A stretch of DNA of 64,000 nt from Paenibacillus mesophilus (lineage in GTDB: Bacteria; Bacillota; Bacilli; Paenibacillales; NBRC-103111): contig NZ_VCRA01000001.1 of assembly GCF_005938385.1 (NCBI RefSeq), positions 606,074 through 670,073 of the forward strand. Direction: 5' to 3'. The position numbers and the translations under genes were made by a program. The first letter of the stretch is position 1; each line of letters starts with the position of its first letter. The notes below the pieces were generated by a model. The model ran no database searches and was not told where the DNA came from. It saw only the letters and a program-made list of their open reading frames with translations. This document shows positions 51,837-59,598 of the stretch, piece after piece.

Positions 51837-52756
51837 GCGACAAAACGAAAACCAATCCGCGTACGGATCCTTTATTGCGGTTTCATCACGCCGGAGACGT
51901 GACCGTGAAGCCCGGCCGCAAGCTCGGCCCTCGCCACCTGCACGACTACGAGCTCGTCTATTTTCCAAAGAGCACCCGCACCTTGTATACATCAGCAGAC
52001 GTTACCTACGCCTTCGACGGCCCGTTCGCGCTCGTAACAAGACCTGGCGAGACGCATAACTACTTGTTCGATCCGGCTGCCCCGACGCGCCATCTGTTCG
52101 TCCACTTCGACCTGGAGACCGATTGGATCCGCAGCCGGTATCCGAAGCTGCTGCTCGAAGGGGCGGCTCCGGTGTCCGTCGCGGACGGCTCGCTCATCCC
52201 CCAGCTGATGAAGCAATTGCTCTACTCGTTTCACCACCGGCCGCCAAGGTGGCAGCCGACGGCGGAAATGCTGCTGCTGACCGTAATGGAGGAGATGGAG
52301 AGCACATTAGCACCGGGCAGCGGGAATCGCGATCCGGAGATGATGCCTCCGCAAATTACGAACGCGCTTCAATATATCGAAGCGCACGCGAACGAAACGA
52401 TCGAGGTCGATCAGCTGGCGAAGATGGCCGGCTGGTCGCACGAGCATTTTACCCGCACGTTCCAGCGCCATGTCGGTCATTCGCCGAAGGAATGGATGAC
52501 GAAGCGACGAATCGGACTTGCCGCCCAGCTGCTGCTGCAGCGCCCGGACAGCATCAAGCAAATCGCCCGCGCCGCCGGCTTTGCCGACGAATATTATTTC
52601 CACCGCCTGTTCCGGCGGATGACGGGCATGACGGCGACGGAATACCGGCGCAAATACGGCGATCCCCGGCTGCGGGAGATGGCGCCTCCGGACGATTGGG
52701 GGCGGTTTTACCCGCTAAATCATATCTTCGTTCTCCGCTCGGCGGACGAGGAGTAG
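51833..52756 (+). CDS. AraC-family transcriptional regulator with cupin domain
   Basis: The 307-residue protein has an N-terminal cupin-type ligand domain (HHAGDVTVKPGRKLGPRHLH, DYELVYFPKS) and two C-terminal helix-turn-helix motifs (IEVDQLAKMAGWSHEHFTRT and QIARAAGFADEYYFHRLFRR), ending MTATEYRRKYG. It overlaps the preceding membrane protein by 4 bases. Its likely targets are the sugar-use genes nearby, such as the PhyH gene 100 bp downstream. The ligand is probably a sugar or sugar acid. Confidence 0.87.
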   Translation: MSDKTKTNPRTDPLLRFHHAGDVTVKPGRKLGPRHLHDYELVYFPKSTRTLYTSADVTYAFDGPFALVTRPGETHNYLFDPAAPTRHLFVHFDLETDWIRSRYPKLLLEGAAPVSVADGSLIPQLMKQLLYSFHHRPPRWQPTAEMLLLTVMEEMESTLAPGSGNRDPEMMPPQITNALQYIEAHANETIEVDQLAKMAGWSHEHFTRTFQRHVGHSPKEWMTKRRIGLAAQLLLQRPDSIKQIARAAGFADEYYFHRLFRRMTGMTATEYRRKYGDPRLREMAPPDDWGRFYPLNHIFVLRSADEE

Positions 52757-52853
52757 GATGCAGATCAAATTTATCCATCATTCGTTCGTCTCCGTATATT
52801 GTGAGCATCCCTTCTCTCCTGCACAATGAAGATAACTTGAGGAGGGGGAGAGC

Positions 52854-53825
52854 ATGCACATGGAAACGGAAATTACGAAGCAAACCGGGCGATACGCGAC
52901 GACGATCGACGAATATGTAAGCTATCGGCGGGACGGCTTCCTTGTCGTCAAGCAGCTTTTGTCGGAGGAGCATACGCAAAGGCTTCGGCAATGGACCGAC
53001 GATATATACGAAGGCCGGATCAATTTGGACCATCTTTCCCGCGCGCACGCCTGGATGACGGGAGAGCAGAAGCAGGAGCGGCTCGCCTCCGCGCGGCTGC
53101 ACATGCCGCATCGGGAGAATGCGACCGCGGAATGGGGGCTGCTCCATCCCCACGTGCTGGATGTGCTTGAAGCGTTGATCGGGCCGGACGTGCTGGCGCT
53201 GCAGTCGATGATGTTTTTCAACCCTCCGGGCAAAGGCGGCCAAGGCTGGCATCAAGACTCGTTCTACATTCAAACCCAGCCCGACTCGCTGATCGGCGTC
53301 TGGATCGCCCTCGATCGGGCCGATGAGCGTAACGGCTGCTTATGGGTGGCGCCCGGCTCCCATCACGAGCCGATTTATCCGCCCGAGAACCGGAACCATT
53401 TCGTCCACGCGGACGACCAGCATATCGAAGGGCTGTTCGCGGCGACTCATCCGAGCCATATGGATGATTCGGTCAACAATCTTTCCAAGGTAGCGGCCAA
53501 ATACGGCGACGCCGTACCGGTTGTACTGGAGCCCGGGGACGTCCTGTTTTTCCATTCGCATTTGCTTCACCGCTCATACCGCAACGAGACGACCGACCGG
53601 TTCCGGCGCGCGTACGTGACCCACTATTGCAATGCGCGCTCGTGGGTGCCTTGGAGCGGCTCCAACGAGAATCATATATTGGCGCGCGGACGGACGCATT
53701 TGCCCTATGCGAGCCCGCTGTTCGGCACTCCGGTGCAATTGTCCCGCACCGCGGAAGGCGGAAGCGATAACGGCACGATGGCGGTGGCGATGCCGGACGG
53801 CGGTATGGGAATTATGGAGATGTGA
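52854..53825 (+). CDS. PhyH-family Fe(II)/2-oxoglutarate dioxygenase
   Basis: The 323-residue protein has the jelly-roll dioxygenase motif with metal ligands in GWHQDSFYIQT (HxD) and a distal His in LLHRSYRNETTDRFRRAYV, the latter Arg binding 2-oxoglutarate. FNPPGKGGQGWHQD and WIALDRADERNGCLWVAPGSHHEP match bacterial phytanoyl-CoA dioxygenase-like proteins, which hydroxylate diverse small molecules. AGGGGGAG lies just before the ATG. It lies downstream of the AraC gene and ends at a strong terminator. The substrate is unknown. Confidence 0.85.
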   Translation: MHMETEITKQTGRYATTIDEYVSYRRDGFLVVKQLLSEEHTQRLRQWTDDIYEGRINLDHLSRAHAWMTGEQKQERLASARLHMPHRENATAEWGLLHPHVLDVLEALIGPDVLALQSMMFFNPPGKGGQGWHQDSFYIQTQPDSLIGVWIALDRADERNGCLWVAPGSHHEPIYPPENRNHFVHADDQHIEGLFAATHPSHMDDSVNNLSKVAAKYGDAVPVVLEPGDVLFFHSHLLHRSYRNETTDRFRRAYVTHYCNARSWVPWSGSNENHILARGRTHLPYASPLFGTPVQLSRTAEGGSDNGTMAVAMPDGGMGIMEM

Positions 53826-54505
53826 CGCCTGGGCCATCGGCGATCCGAGCCGGATAATATGCAGCTATAGCGCACGACATATCCAATCCAAATAACCTTC
53901 CCGGGGGCGCGAAGCCTTCCGGGAAGGTTGTTCATATTCAGCGGACCCGCCAACGCGCCGAAACTGCGGATGCTGCCGCCGGTCCAATTCGGCAAGCCCG
54001 CAGTACACCTTCTACGGCGCTCGCCAGCATCCGAACTGGAAAATATGCAGCTAAATTTGGCCATAATCCGAAAAACGAACATGCTAAATGGAAATCATGT
54101 TGTTAATCGGGCTTGATCGGGTCCGATAAGCCGTTTTAACCCGAATTAGATGGAGTTTTTCCATTTACTGCAACTATATTCGGTAAAACCGGGAAAATAG
54201 ATGGAGCTTTTCCAGTTAGCGCACACTCGCACGGTATCGTACCAAACTCGATGTACCGAAACCAAACACCCCTTCCCTGCGCCAAGAAGCGGCCGGGGAA
54301 GGAGGTGTGCATGCGCGGACCGGGAGTCGTAACGCTCCGCAACAGCCCAGCCTGCCTCGAACGTGGCGGGCACTTTGGCGTAATGCAACGTACGCGGCTC
54401 CGCGCAGCCGCAGCAGCGGCGCGTGCTGGCGGCGTTGTTCGGCATATGCGGCCGTGCGGTGCTCGCCGCGCCATTCGGCGTCGCGGAGTTGCGGCGCGCC
54501 GGCGC
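53826..54505. repeat. Intergenic region with short direct repeats
   Basis: About 680 bases without a gene. ATATGCAGCTA motifs lie at 53859-53869 and 54043-54053 and a 16-base near-identical repeat beginning AGATGGAG lies at 54148 and again at 54199, with TTTTCCATTTA and TTTTCCAGTTA tracts after them. Such TGCAGCTA- and GGAxTTTTCCA-type short repeats recur elsewhere in the window (63711-63775). They look like a family of dispersed intergenic repeats, but the sequence alone does not prove it. Confidence 0.5.
53894..53929 (+). terminator. Rho-independent terminator of the PhyH gene
   Basis: An 11-bp perfect stem (AACCTTCCCGG with CCGGGAAGGTT, 14-base loop) ends in TTGTTC, 68 bp past the stop. 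Confidence 0.75.
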
Positions 54506-55777
54506 CTAGTACACGAGCGAGCGGAAGTTGCGCACCGTGTGGAACGTGATCAGATTGCCGTTGTGCGCATCCCGCGCGCGGGCGTCCCCGGAACGGCTCG
54601 CCACGTACAGGTCGTCTCCGTCGATCGCCATGCTGGCGTAATGACGGGACTGCCTCGGCGTATCTCCGGCCGCCACCAGCGCCGCGAAGCACCAGTCGAT
54701 GCAGTTTCTGGAGAAGTGAAGCTGCAGCCGATGCCGCTCGTTGTTCGGCAGGTCGAACCTCTCCTTCGGCAGCCGCTCCTTGCGGGTCATGCTGTCGGTC
54801 GATTGGGAGCTGAGCAGCCAATACAGCTTCGTTTGCTCATCGTACAAGATATGGAACTTCATCTGGCCGCCCGGGCATGGGACGAATACGGCCTTCTTCC
54901 CGGACGGAGTCGTTTCCAGCATCGTCGTCATTGAGCCGTCATCATGCTCCACAACCTTAGCGATCGCTGCATATCCCGTCCCGCCCGTATGGGCTCTCGC
55001 CCACAGATGGAACGTTTTCCCCGACGGGTCATGCCAGTAATGGTCCGGGTCGGTGAACTGGACGACGTTCGTCTCCAGCCAGCCGACGACCGCGCAGTGA
55101 AGCTGACCTTTCTGGAAGTAAGGCGTTTCCGTGAAAAACGGCACGCCGAAGTAATCGAGCCGCTCCGAAGGGAACGCCTCGATCGCCGACAGCCGGGAAG
55201 CGTACGTCCAACTGGCCGGATCGGTCAAATCCGCATCGGCCCGAGCCCGCATCAGCACCGGCTCCATTTGGCTGACCGGCCAAACGGTATGATCGTTCTC
55301 GCGAATATTTTCCATGACGAGATAGACGCAGCCATTGGCGTAATGCACGTTGCACGGCGCCTGGTGCCAATCGCCCTCCGTAGTGAGCAAGGACGTCTCG
55401 GACCACGTTTCCCCTTCGTCTTCCGAGCAGATGACCATAATATTGACGCAATGGCCGAGCACGTACAGCTTGCCGCCCGAGACGAAAGGCCGCGCGTGCA
55501 GAAACGGGAAGTCATGCGTATGCTTCCACGTCCGCCCTTTGTCGTCGGACACGTACACTTTGCCCTGCGCGATGAAGCCGTGGCGCGAGCCTTTCGGACC
55601 GGGCAAGTCCGGCACGCCTTTGCCCCCGATGTCCATCGTCAGCACGAGCCGGCCGGAAGGCAGCGCCAAGATGGCGGGAGAGTATGCATATACGTTTTGC
55701 GGGTCCGGGGATTCGTAGACGGTTACGAAATCGTCGGCCACCGGTTTTACGCGAAATGGTTCTGTCGTATGAATCAT
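54506..55777 (-). CDS. Sialidase/BNR-repeat protein
   Basis: The 423-residue protein contains Asp-box motifs SDDKGRTWKHT and CSEDEGETWSET (Ser-x-Asp-x-Gly-x-Thr-Trp), typical of six-bladed beta-propeller sialidases and related enzymes. The catalytic Arg triad and Tyr cannot be assigned from sequence alone. There is no signal peptide. GAGGTGAAC lies about 6 bases before the ATG at 55777. It heads a leftward gene set with a solute-binding protein and permeases, so it may act on an imported or external glycan, although lack of a signal suggests an intracellular role. Confidence 0.75.
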   Translation of the reverse strand: MIHTTEPFRVKPVADDFVTVYESPDPQNVYAYSPAILALPSGRLVLTMDIGGKGVPDLPGPKGSRHGFIAQGKVYVSDDKGRTWKHTHDFPFLHARPFVSGGKLYVLGHCVNIMVICSEDEGETWSETSLLTTEGDWHQAPCNVHYANGCVYLVMENIRENDHTVWPVSQMEPVLMRARADADLTDPASWTYASRLSAIEAFPSERLDYFGVPFFTETPYFQKGQLHCAVVGWLETNVVQFTDPDHYWHDPSGKTFHLWARAHTGGTGYAAIAKVVEHDDGSMTTMLETTPSGKKAVFVPCPGGQMKFHILYDEQTKLYWLLSSQSTDSMTRKERLPKERFDLPNNERHRLQLHFSRNCIDWCFAALVAAGDTPRQSRHYASMAIDGDDLYVASRSGDARARDAHNGNLITFHTVRNFRSLVY

Positions 55778-55837
55778 GTAAGGTTCACCTCATATATATA
55801 GATCGGGCAACGCCTGCCGGCGTCCGTTTGCGAGCAG

Positions 55838-57451
55838 TCATCCTTTGACGAACCGGTCGTAGCCTTTCTGCTTGATTTGCATCAGCTCGTCCAGCCCCAT
55901 CCTCTTCAAATCCTGCACATATTTGTCCCATTCGGCTTCGATGCCGCCTTCCACGATCCATTTCGCCTCCATCTTCCGCACATAGGTCATGACATCGGTT
56001 TCGAGCACGCTCAGCCGCTTGTTCTCGTCCTCGCTCATGTACAGCGTCGGATAGACGCGCTCCTCCGGAGCGATGTGCGGCTTATATAGCTCATAGAAGC
56101 TGCTGCGGTACTTGTCGCTCTCGCTCTGCTCCAGCTTCTGCAGCCATTCCTTCGAGGCCATCAGCGGAATCGAGGTGGAAGGCGTCGTGGCCCCGATCCA
56201 GCTGCTCATATCTTGGCCTTTCGGCGGATTGACGATTTCGATCGTGCCTCCCGGCTTCTCCAGCAGATGCGTGCCGAACGGCCCGTACTTGAATTCGAGC
56301 ACCGACAGCGGATCGTTCATCGTATCGACGAAGCGCATCGTCGCCTCGGGATATTTGTTTTTGTTCGTAATGGAGAAATAGTTCAGAATAATCCTGTTGT
56401 CCTGCCTTCGCCAAATTTGATCTCCGTGCGGCCCCTTCAAGGCGGGTACGGGCGCATAATCCTTCAGCAGCTCGTAGCCGAGCTCGTAGACGCCGTTAAA
56501 CGAGGCGATCAAGCCTACGGCCGCCGGCTCGCTCTTCGTCTTGGACAGCAGCTGCTTAACATCCTGCGTAAACGTTTCCTTGTCGAACAACCCTTCCTTG
56601 AACAGCTTGTGCAAATATTGAACCGCTTCCTTGTAAGCGGGCGTTACAGGCTCGAATACGACCCGCTTGCCCGTATCGACCGAGAATCCGGTCAAGGCGT
56701 CGATCAGCCCGAACGCGCCATACAGCTCGTAATAGCCGTTCGTAGTCGTGTTATGGCGGAACGTGGCCGGTATTTCGTCGGCTTTGCCGTTGCCGTTCGG
56801 GTCGTTCTCTTTGAACGCTTTGAGCACCCGGTACAGCTCGTCGGTCGTCTCCGGGATGCGGAGGCCCAGCTTTTCCAGCCATTTCTTGTTGATCAGAAAC
56901 GTATTGCGGTACTGGAAATATTGCTGATCCTCGAACCAGGGCACGGAGTAAATGTGGCCGTCCGGAGCGGTCGCCATCCTTCGGAGCGTCGGATTTTGGT
57001 CCAGCACCTTCCTGATGTTCGGCGCATATTGGGCGATCAAGCCTTCGAGCGGAATCAATATGCCTTGCGAGCCGTAATTGACCACGTCCTGCATGTTCAG
57101 TCCGGTGAAGAAGGCGTCGGGGTAGTCGCCGCTTGCGAACATCAGGTTCTTTTTCTCCTTCCAGCCTTCCGCCGGAATTTGCTCCCACTGGACGTCCACG
57201 TTCGTCTTCTTCTCCAAATTTTGCAGGGTGATCATTTCGTTGTAGTCTTTCTGGTAATGCTGGCGGTATACCGGGATTTTCAACCGGATCGGCGTATTGA
57301 CGACGGGCAGCCCGACGGCATTGAAATTCGCATTCGGCGCGTCGGACTCCCGAGAGGCCGGGTTCGCTTCCTCCTCTTTGCTGCATGCGGACAATAGCAG
57401 CGACGCCGTCAAGGCGCCTGCGATGATGCGGTTTTTTGCTCTCTTTTTCAT
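55838..57451 (-). CDS. ABC transporter solute-binding lipoprotein
   Basis: The ~537-residue protein has a lipobox LLLSAC at residues 17-22 after a basic signal, then a periplasmic-binding type II fold of the extracellular solute-binding family 1 (LipO-like, ~540 residues). It serves the permeases just downstream (57478-59284) and imports an oligosaccharide. The ATG at 57451 has AAAGGGGGG about 5 bases upstream; an upstream in-frame ATG at 57475 lacks a site. Confidence 0.87.
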   Translation of the reverse strand: MKKRAKNRIIAGALTASLLLSACSKEEEANPASRESDAPNANFNAVGLPVVNTPIRLKIPVYRQHYQKDYNEMITLQNLEKKTNVDVQWEQIPAEGWKEKKNLMFASGDYPDAFFTGLNMQDVVNYGSQGILIPLEGLIAQYAPNIRKVLDQNPTLRRMATAPDGHIYSVPWFEDQQYFQYRNTFLINKKWLEKLGLRIPETTDELYRVLKAFKENDPNGNGKADEIPATFRHNTTTNGYYELYGAFGLIDALTGFSVDTGKRVVFEPVTPAYKEAVQYLHKLFKEGLFDKETFTQDVKQLLSKTKSEPAAVGLIASFNGVYELGYELLKDYAPVPALKGPHGDQIWRRQDNRIILNYFSITNKNKYPEATMRFVDTMNDPLSVLEFKYGPFGTHLLEKPGGTIEIVNPPKGQDMSSWIGATTPSTSIPLMASKEWLQKLEQSESDKYRSSFYELYKPHIAPEERVYPTLYMSEDENKRLSVLETDVMTYVRKMEAKWIVEGGIEAEWDKYVQDLKRMGLDELMQIKQKGYDRFVKG

Positions 57452-57477
57452 GCGAACCCCCCCTTTTGTATACATGG

Positions 57478-58353
57478 CTAGCCTTTCAAAGACCCGAGCA
57501 TGACTCCTTTCACGAAATACTTTTGAACGAACGGATACAGCGCCAGCATCGGGACGCTGGCTACGACGATCGCCGCGTATTTGATCGAATCCGCCGCCGA
57601 ACCGCCCGCTCCAAGCTCCATATTCAATGTCTCCTGCACGTCGCCCCGAATGAGCATGTTACGCAGAATGAGCTGCAGCGGGTATTTGCTGTCGTCGCGG
57701 AAATAGATCAGCGCCCCGAAAAACGAATTCCAGTGGCCCACCGCGTAGAACAACACGAGTACCGCTACGATCGCCTTGGACAGCGGCAACGCCACTAACG
57801 CGAAGAAGCGCAAATCGGTGCAGCCGTCCGTAATCGCCGCCTCCCTCAGCTCCTCCGGAATCGAATGCTGGAAGAACGTCCGCGCGATAATAAGGTTCCA
57901 GACGCTGACCGCGCCGGGCAGAATGACCGCCCACATCGAGTTGAGAAGCCCGAGGCTTTTGACCAGCAAGTAGGTCGGGACAAGTCCTCCGCTGAAAAAC
58001 ATCGTGAATGTGATCAGCATCATGACGGCGTTGCGTCCAAGCAGCTCTTTGCGCGACAGCGGGTATGCGCCCATAACCGTTACGGCGACGTTGACGGCCG
58101 TACCGACCGTCATGTAGAGCAGCGTATTGCCGTAGCCTCGCCATATGGCGCCGCTCCCGAGAATGCTCCGGTATCCTTCCGTCGTCAAGCCTACCGGGAA
58201 GAGCCGCACTCCGCCGCCGTTCACGTCGAGAGGATCGCTGACGGACGCGATCAGAATGAAATAGAGCGGATACAAAACGACGATCAGCAGTACGGTCAGC
58301 AGCGCCATGCTGAACCATTCGAATAAACGATCCGACCGGGACTGTCTGTTAAC
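57478..58353 (-). CDS. lplC: ABC transporter permease (LplC-like)
   Basis: The protein has six membrane segments and the cytoplasmic EAA loop EELREAAITDGCTDLRFFAL, typical of the MalG/LplC permease. The frame with an ATG at 58308 begins MALLTVLLIVVLYPLYFIL, but the frame stays open upstream to VNRQSRSDRLFEWFS, a sequence that looks like the normal N-terminus of this family. An AAAGGAGGG site lies 7 bases before a GTT codon at 58353, and no ATG, GTG or TTG fits that site. See findings. It pairs with the next gene. Confidence 0.8.
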   Translation of the reverse strand, partial: VNRQSRSDRLFEWFSMALLTVLLIVVLYPLYFILIASVSDPLDVNGGGVRLFPVGLTTEGYRSILGSGAIWRGYGNTLLYMTVGTAVNVAVTVMGAYPLSRKELLGRNAVMMLITFTMFFSGGLVPTYLLVKSLGLLNSMWAVILPGAVSVWNLIIARTFFQHSIPEELREAAITDGCTDLRFFALVALPLSKAIVAVLVLFYAVGHWNSFFGALIYFRDDSKYPLQLILRNMLIRGDVQETLNMELGAGGSAADSIKYAAIVVASVPMLALYPFVQKYFVKGVMLGSLKG

Positions 58354-58366
58354 GGATTGCCCTCCT

Positions 58367-59284
58367 TTACCAAAGACTCGTATCCGTCAGCTTCCGGGCG
58401 AGCCGGTTTACGGTGACGAGCAGGACGAAATTGACCGCGGAATCGAACAAACCGACCGCCGCCGAGAAGCTGTACTGCATGCCGAGCAGCCCCGTCTTGT
58501 ACACGTAGGTCGAGATGACTTCCGACGAATCGAGATTGAGCGAGTTTTGCATCAGATACGTTTTCTCGAAGCCGACGCTCATAATGCCGCCAAGCTGCAG
58601 CAGCAGAACGATGACGATCGTCGGCATAATGGACGGAAGATCGATATGCCGGATCCGCTGCAGCTTGCTCGCCCCGTCCATGACCGCCGCCTCGTGCAGG
58701 CCGCGGTCGACTCCCGCCAGCGCCGCCAAATAGACGATCGCGCCCCAGCCGGCGCCCTGCCATACACCGGACAGCACATGCAGCGTCTTGAACCATTCGG
58801 GCGAGCCGAGGAAAAAAACCGGATCTCCGCCCAGCCGGACGATCCATTGATTGATCATGCCGCTTCTCGGCGACAAGAACAGCGTGAGCATCCCGACGAT
58901 CACGACGGTCGATACGAAATGCGGTGCATACATTACGGTCTGGACGAACCGTTTGAAGGCCCGGCCGTTCAACTGGTTCAGCAGCAGCGCCAGCGCGATC
59001 GGAACCGGGAAGCCGACCGCCATCCCGTACAAGCTCAGTCCGATCGTGTTCCGGATCAGCGTCCAGAACGGGTAGGAGCGGAAAAACCGTTCGAAATGCT
59101 CGAAGCCGACCCACGGGCTTCCCGCGATGCCGAGCGGCGCATGGAAATCTTTGAAGGCGATCTGCACGCCGTACATCGGGATGTACTGAAAGACGACGAA
59201 ATAGGCGATCGCCGGCAGCAATAGCAAATACAGTTGGCGCTGCAGCTTCAGTTTGCGTACAAGCGCTCTCGCGCTCCCCGTCAT
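58367..59284 (-). CDS. lplB: ABC transporter permease (LplB-like)
   Basis: The 305-residue protein has six membrane segments and the EAA loop LHEAAVMDGASKLQRIRHID near residue 180, typical of LplB, the partner of LplC. The start at 59284 has GGGGGTGACACC about 3-9 bases upstream; an upstream in-frame frame reaches 59482 without a site. It is the first gene of the transporter operon, followed by lplC, the solute-binding protein and the sialidase-like gene. The operon probably takes up an oligosaccharide, as in the galacturonan/rhamnogalacturonan uptake systems of Paenibacillus. Confidence 0.85.
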   Translation of the reverse strand: MTGSARALVRKLKLQRQLYLLLLPAIAYFVVFQYIPMYGVQIAFKDFHAPLGIAGSPWVGFEHFERFFRSYPFWTLIRNTIGLSLYGMAVGFPVPIALALLLNQLNGRAFKRFVQTVMYAPHFVSTVVIVGMLTLFLSPRSGMINQWIVRLGGDPVFFLGSPEWFKTLHVLSGVWQGAGWGAIVYLAALAGVDRGLHEAAVMDGASKLQRIRHIDLPSIMPTIVIVLLLQLGGIMSVGFEKTYLMQNSLNLDSSEVISTYVYKTGLLGMQYSFSAAVGLFDSAVNFVLLVTVNRLARKLTDTSLW

Positions 59285-59347
59285 GCCGGTGTCACCCCCA
59301 TAGCCGCCTCTGCTTGCATGCAAATGAGCCGACCTGGTACTAACGAT

Positions 59348-59386
59348 AAAAAAAATAGCAGAAACCGTAAATGCACTGTTTCTGCT
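59348..59386 (-). terminator. Rho-independent terminator upstream of the transporter operon
   Basis: On the minus strand AGCAGAAAC pairs with GTTTCTGCT around a 12-base loop and is followed by ATTTTTTTT. It ends transcripts from the cache-AraC gene ahead of lplB and isolates the two units. Confidence 0.8.
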
Positions 59387-59411
59387 GCCGATGCACCACC
59401 TTTTACAATAA

Positions 59412-59509
59412 GGCGCGATCAAAAAAATGGCTGATCCAATTTGAACGAAATTTCGCGTCACTACGCTACATTTGACAATCAAATTGGTCTATTATTTTTT
59501 GATCGCGCC
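59412..59509. repeat. 98-bp inverted repeat (MITE-like)
   Basis: GGCGCGATCAAAAAA and its exact inverted copy TTTTTTGATCGCGCC form 15-bp terminal arms. Inside, CCAATTTGA and TCAAATTGG also pair, with a ~34-bp central loop. It lies between the cache-AraC gene and the transporter operon. Terminal inverted repeats and a non-coding interior are the mark of a MITE, but no target-site duplication is clear. Alternatively it is the operator for the regulator. Confidence 0.6.
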
Positions 59510-59598
59510 AAGAGTGTCAGGACGCTTGTCGCATGGATATCGATAACGCAGCGGTTGACCGAATCGTACCCGGATTCGCAGCCGGTTACAAACAATCG

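Noticed and set aside
54216..54934. Arg-rich frames around 54.2-54.9 kb
   Set aside because: The frames are shadows of the sialidase-like gene and GC-rich spacer with no family resemblance or ribosome site.
58367..59482. LplB-like permease extended to 59482
   Set aside because: The first 66 residues run through the terminator and inverted repeat and have no ribosome site. The start at 59284 has one and fits the family.
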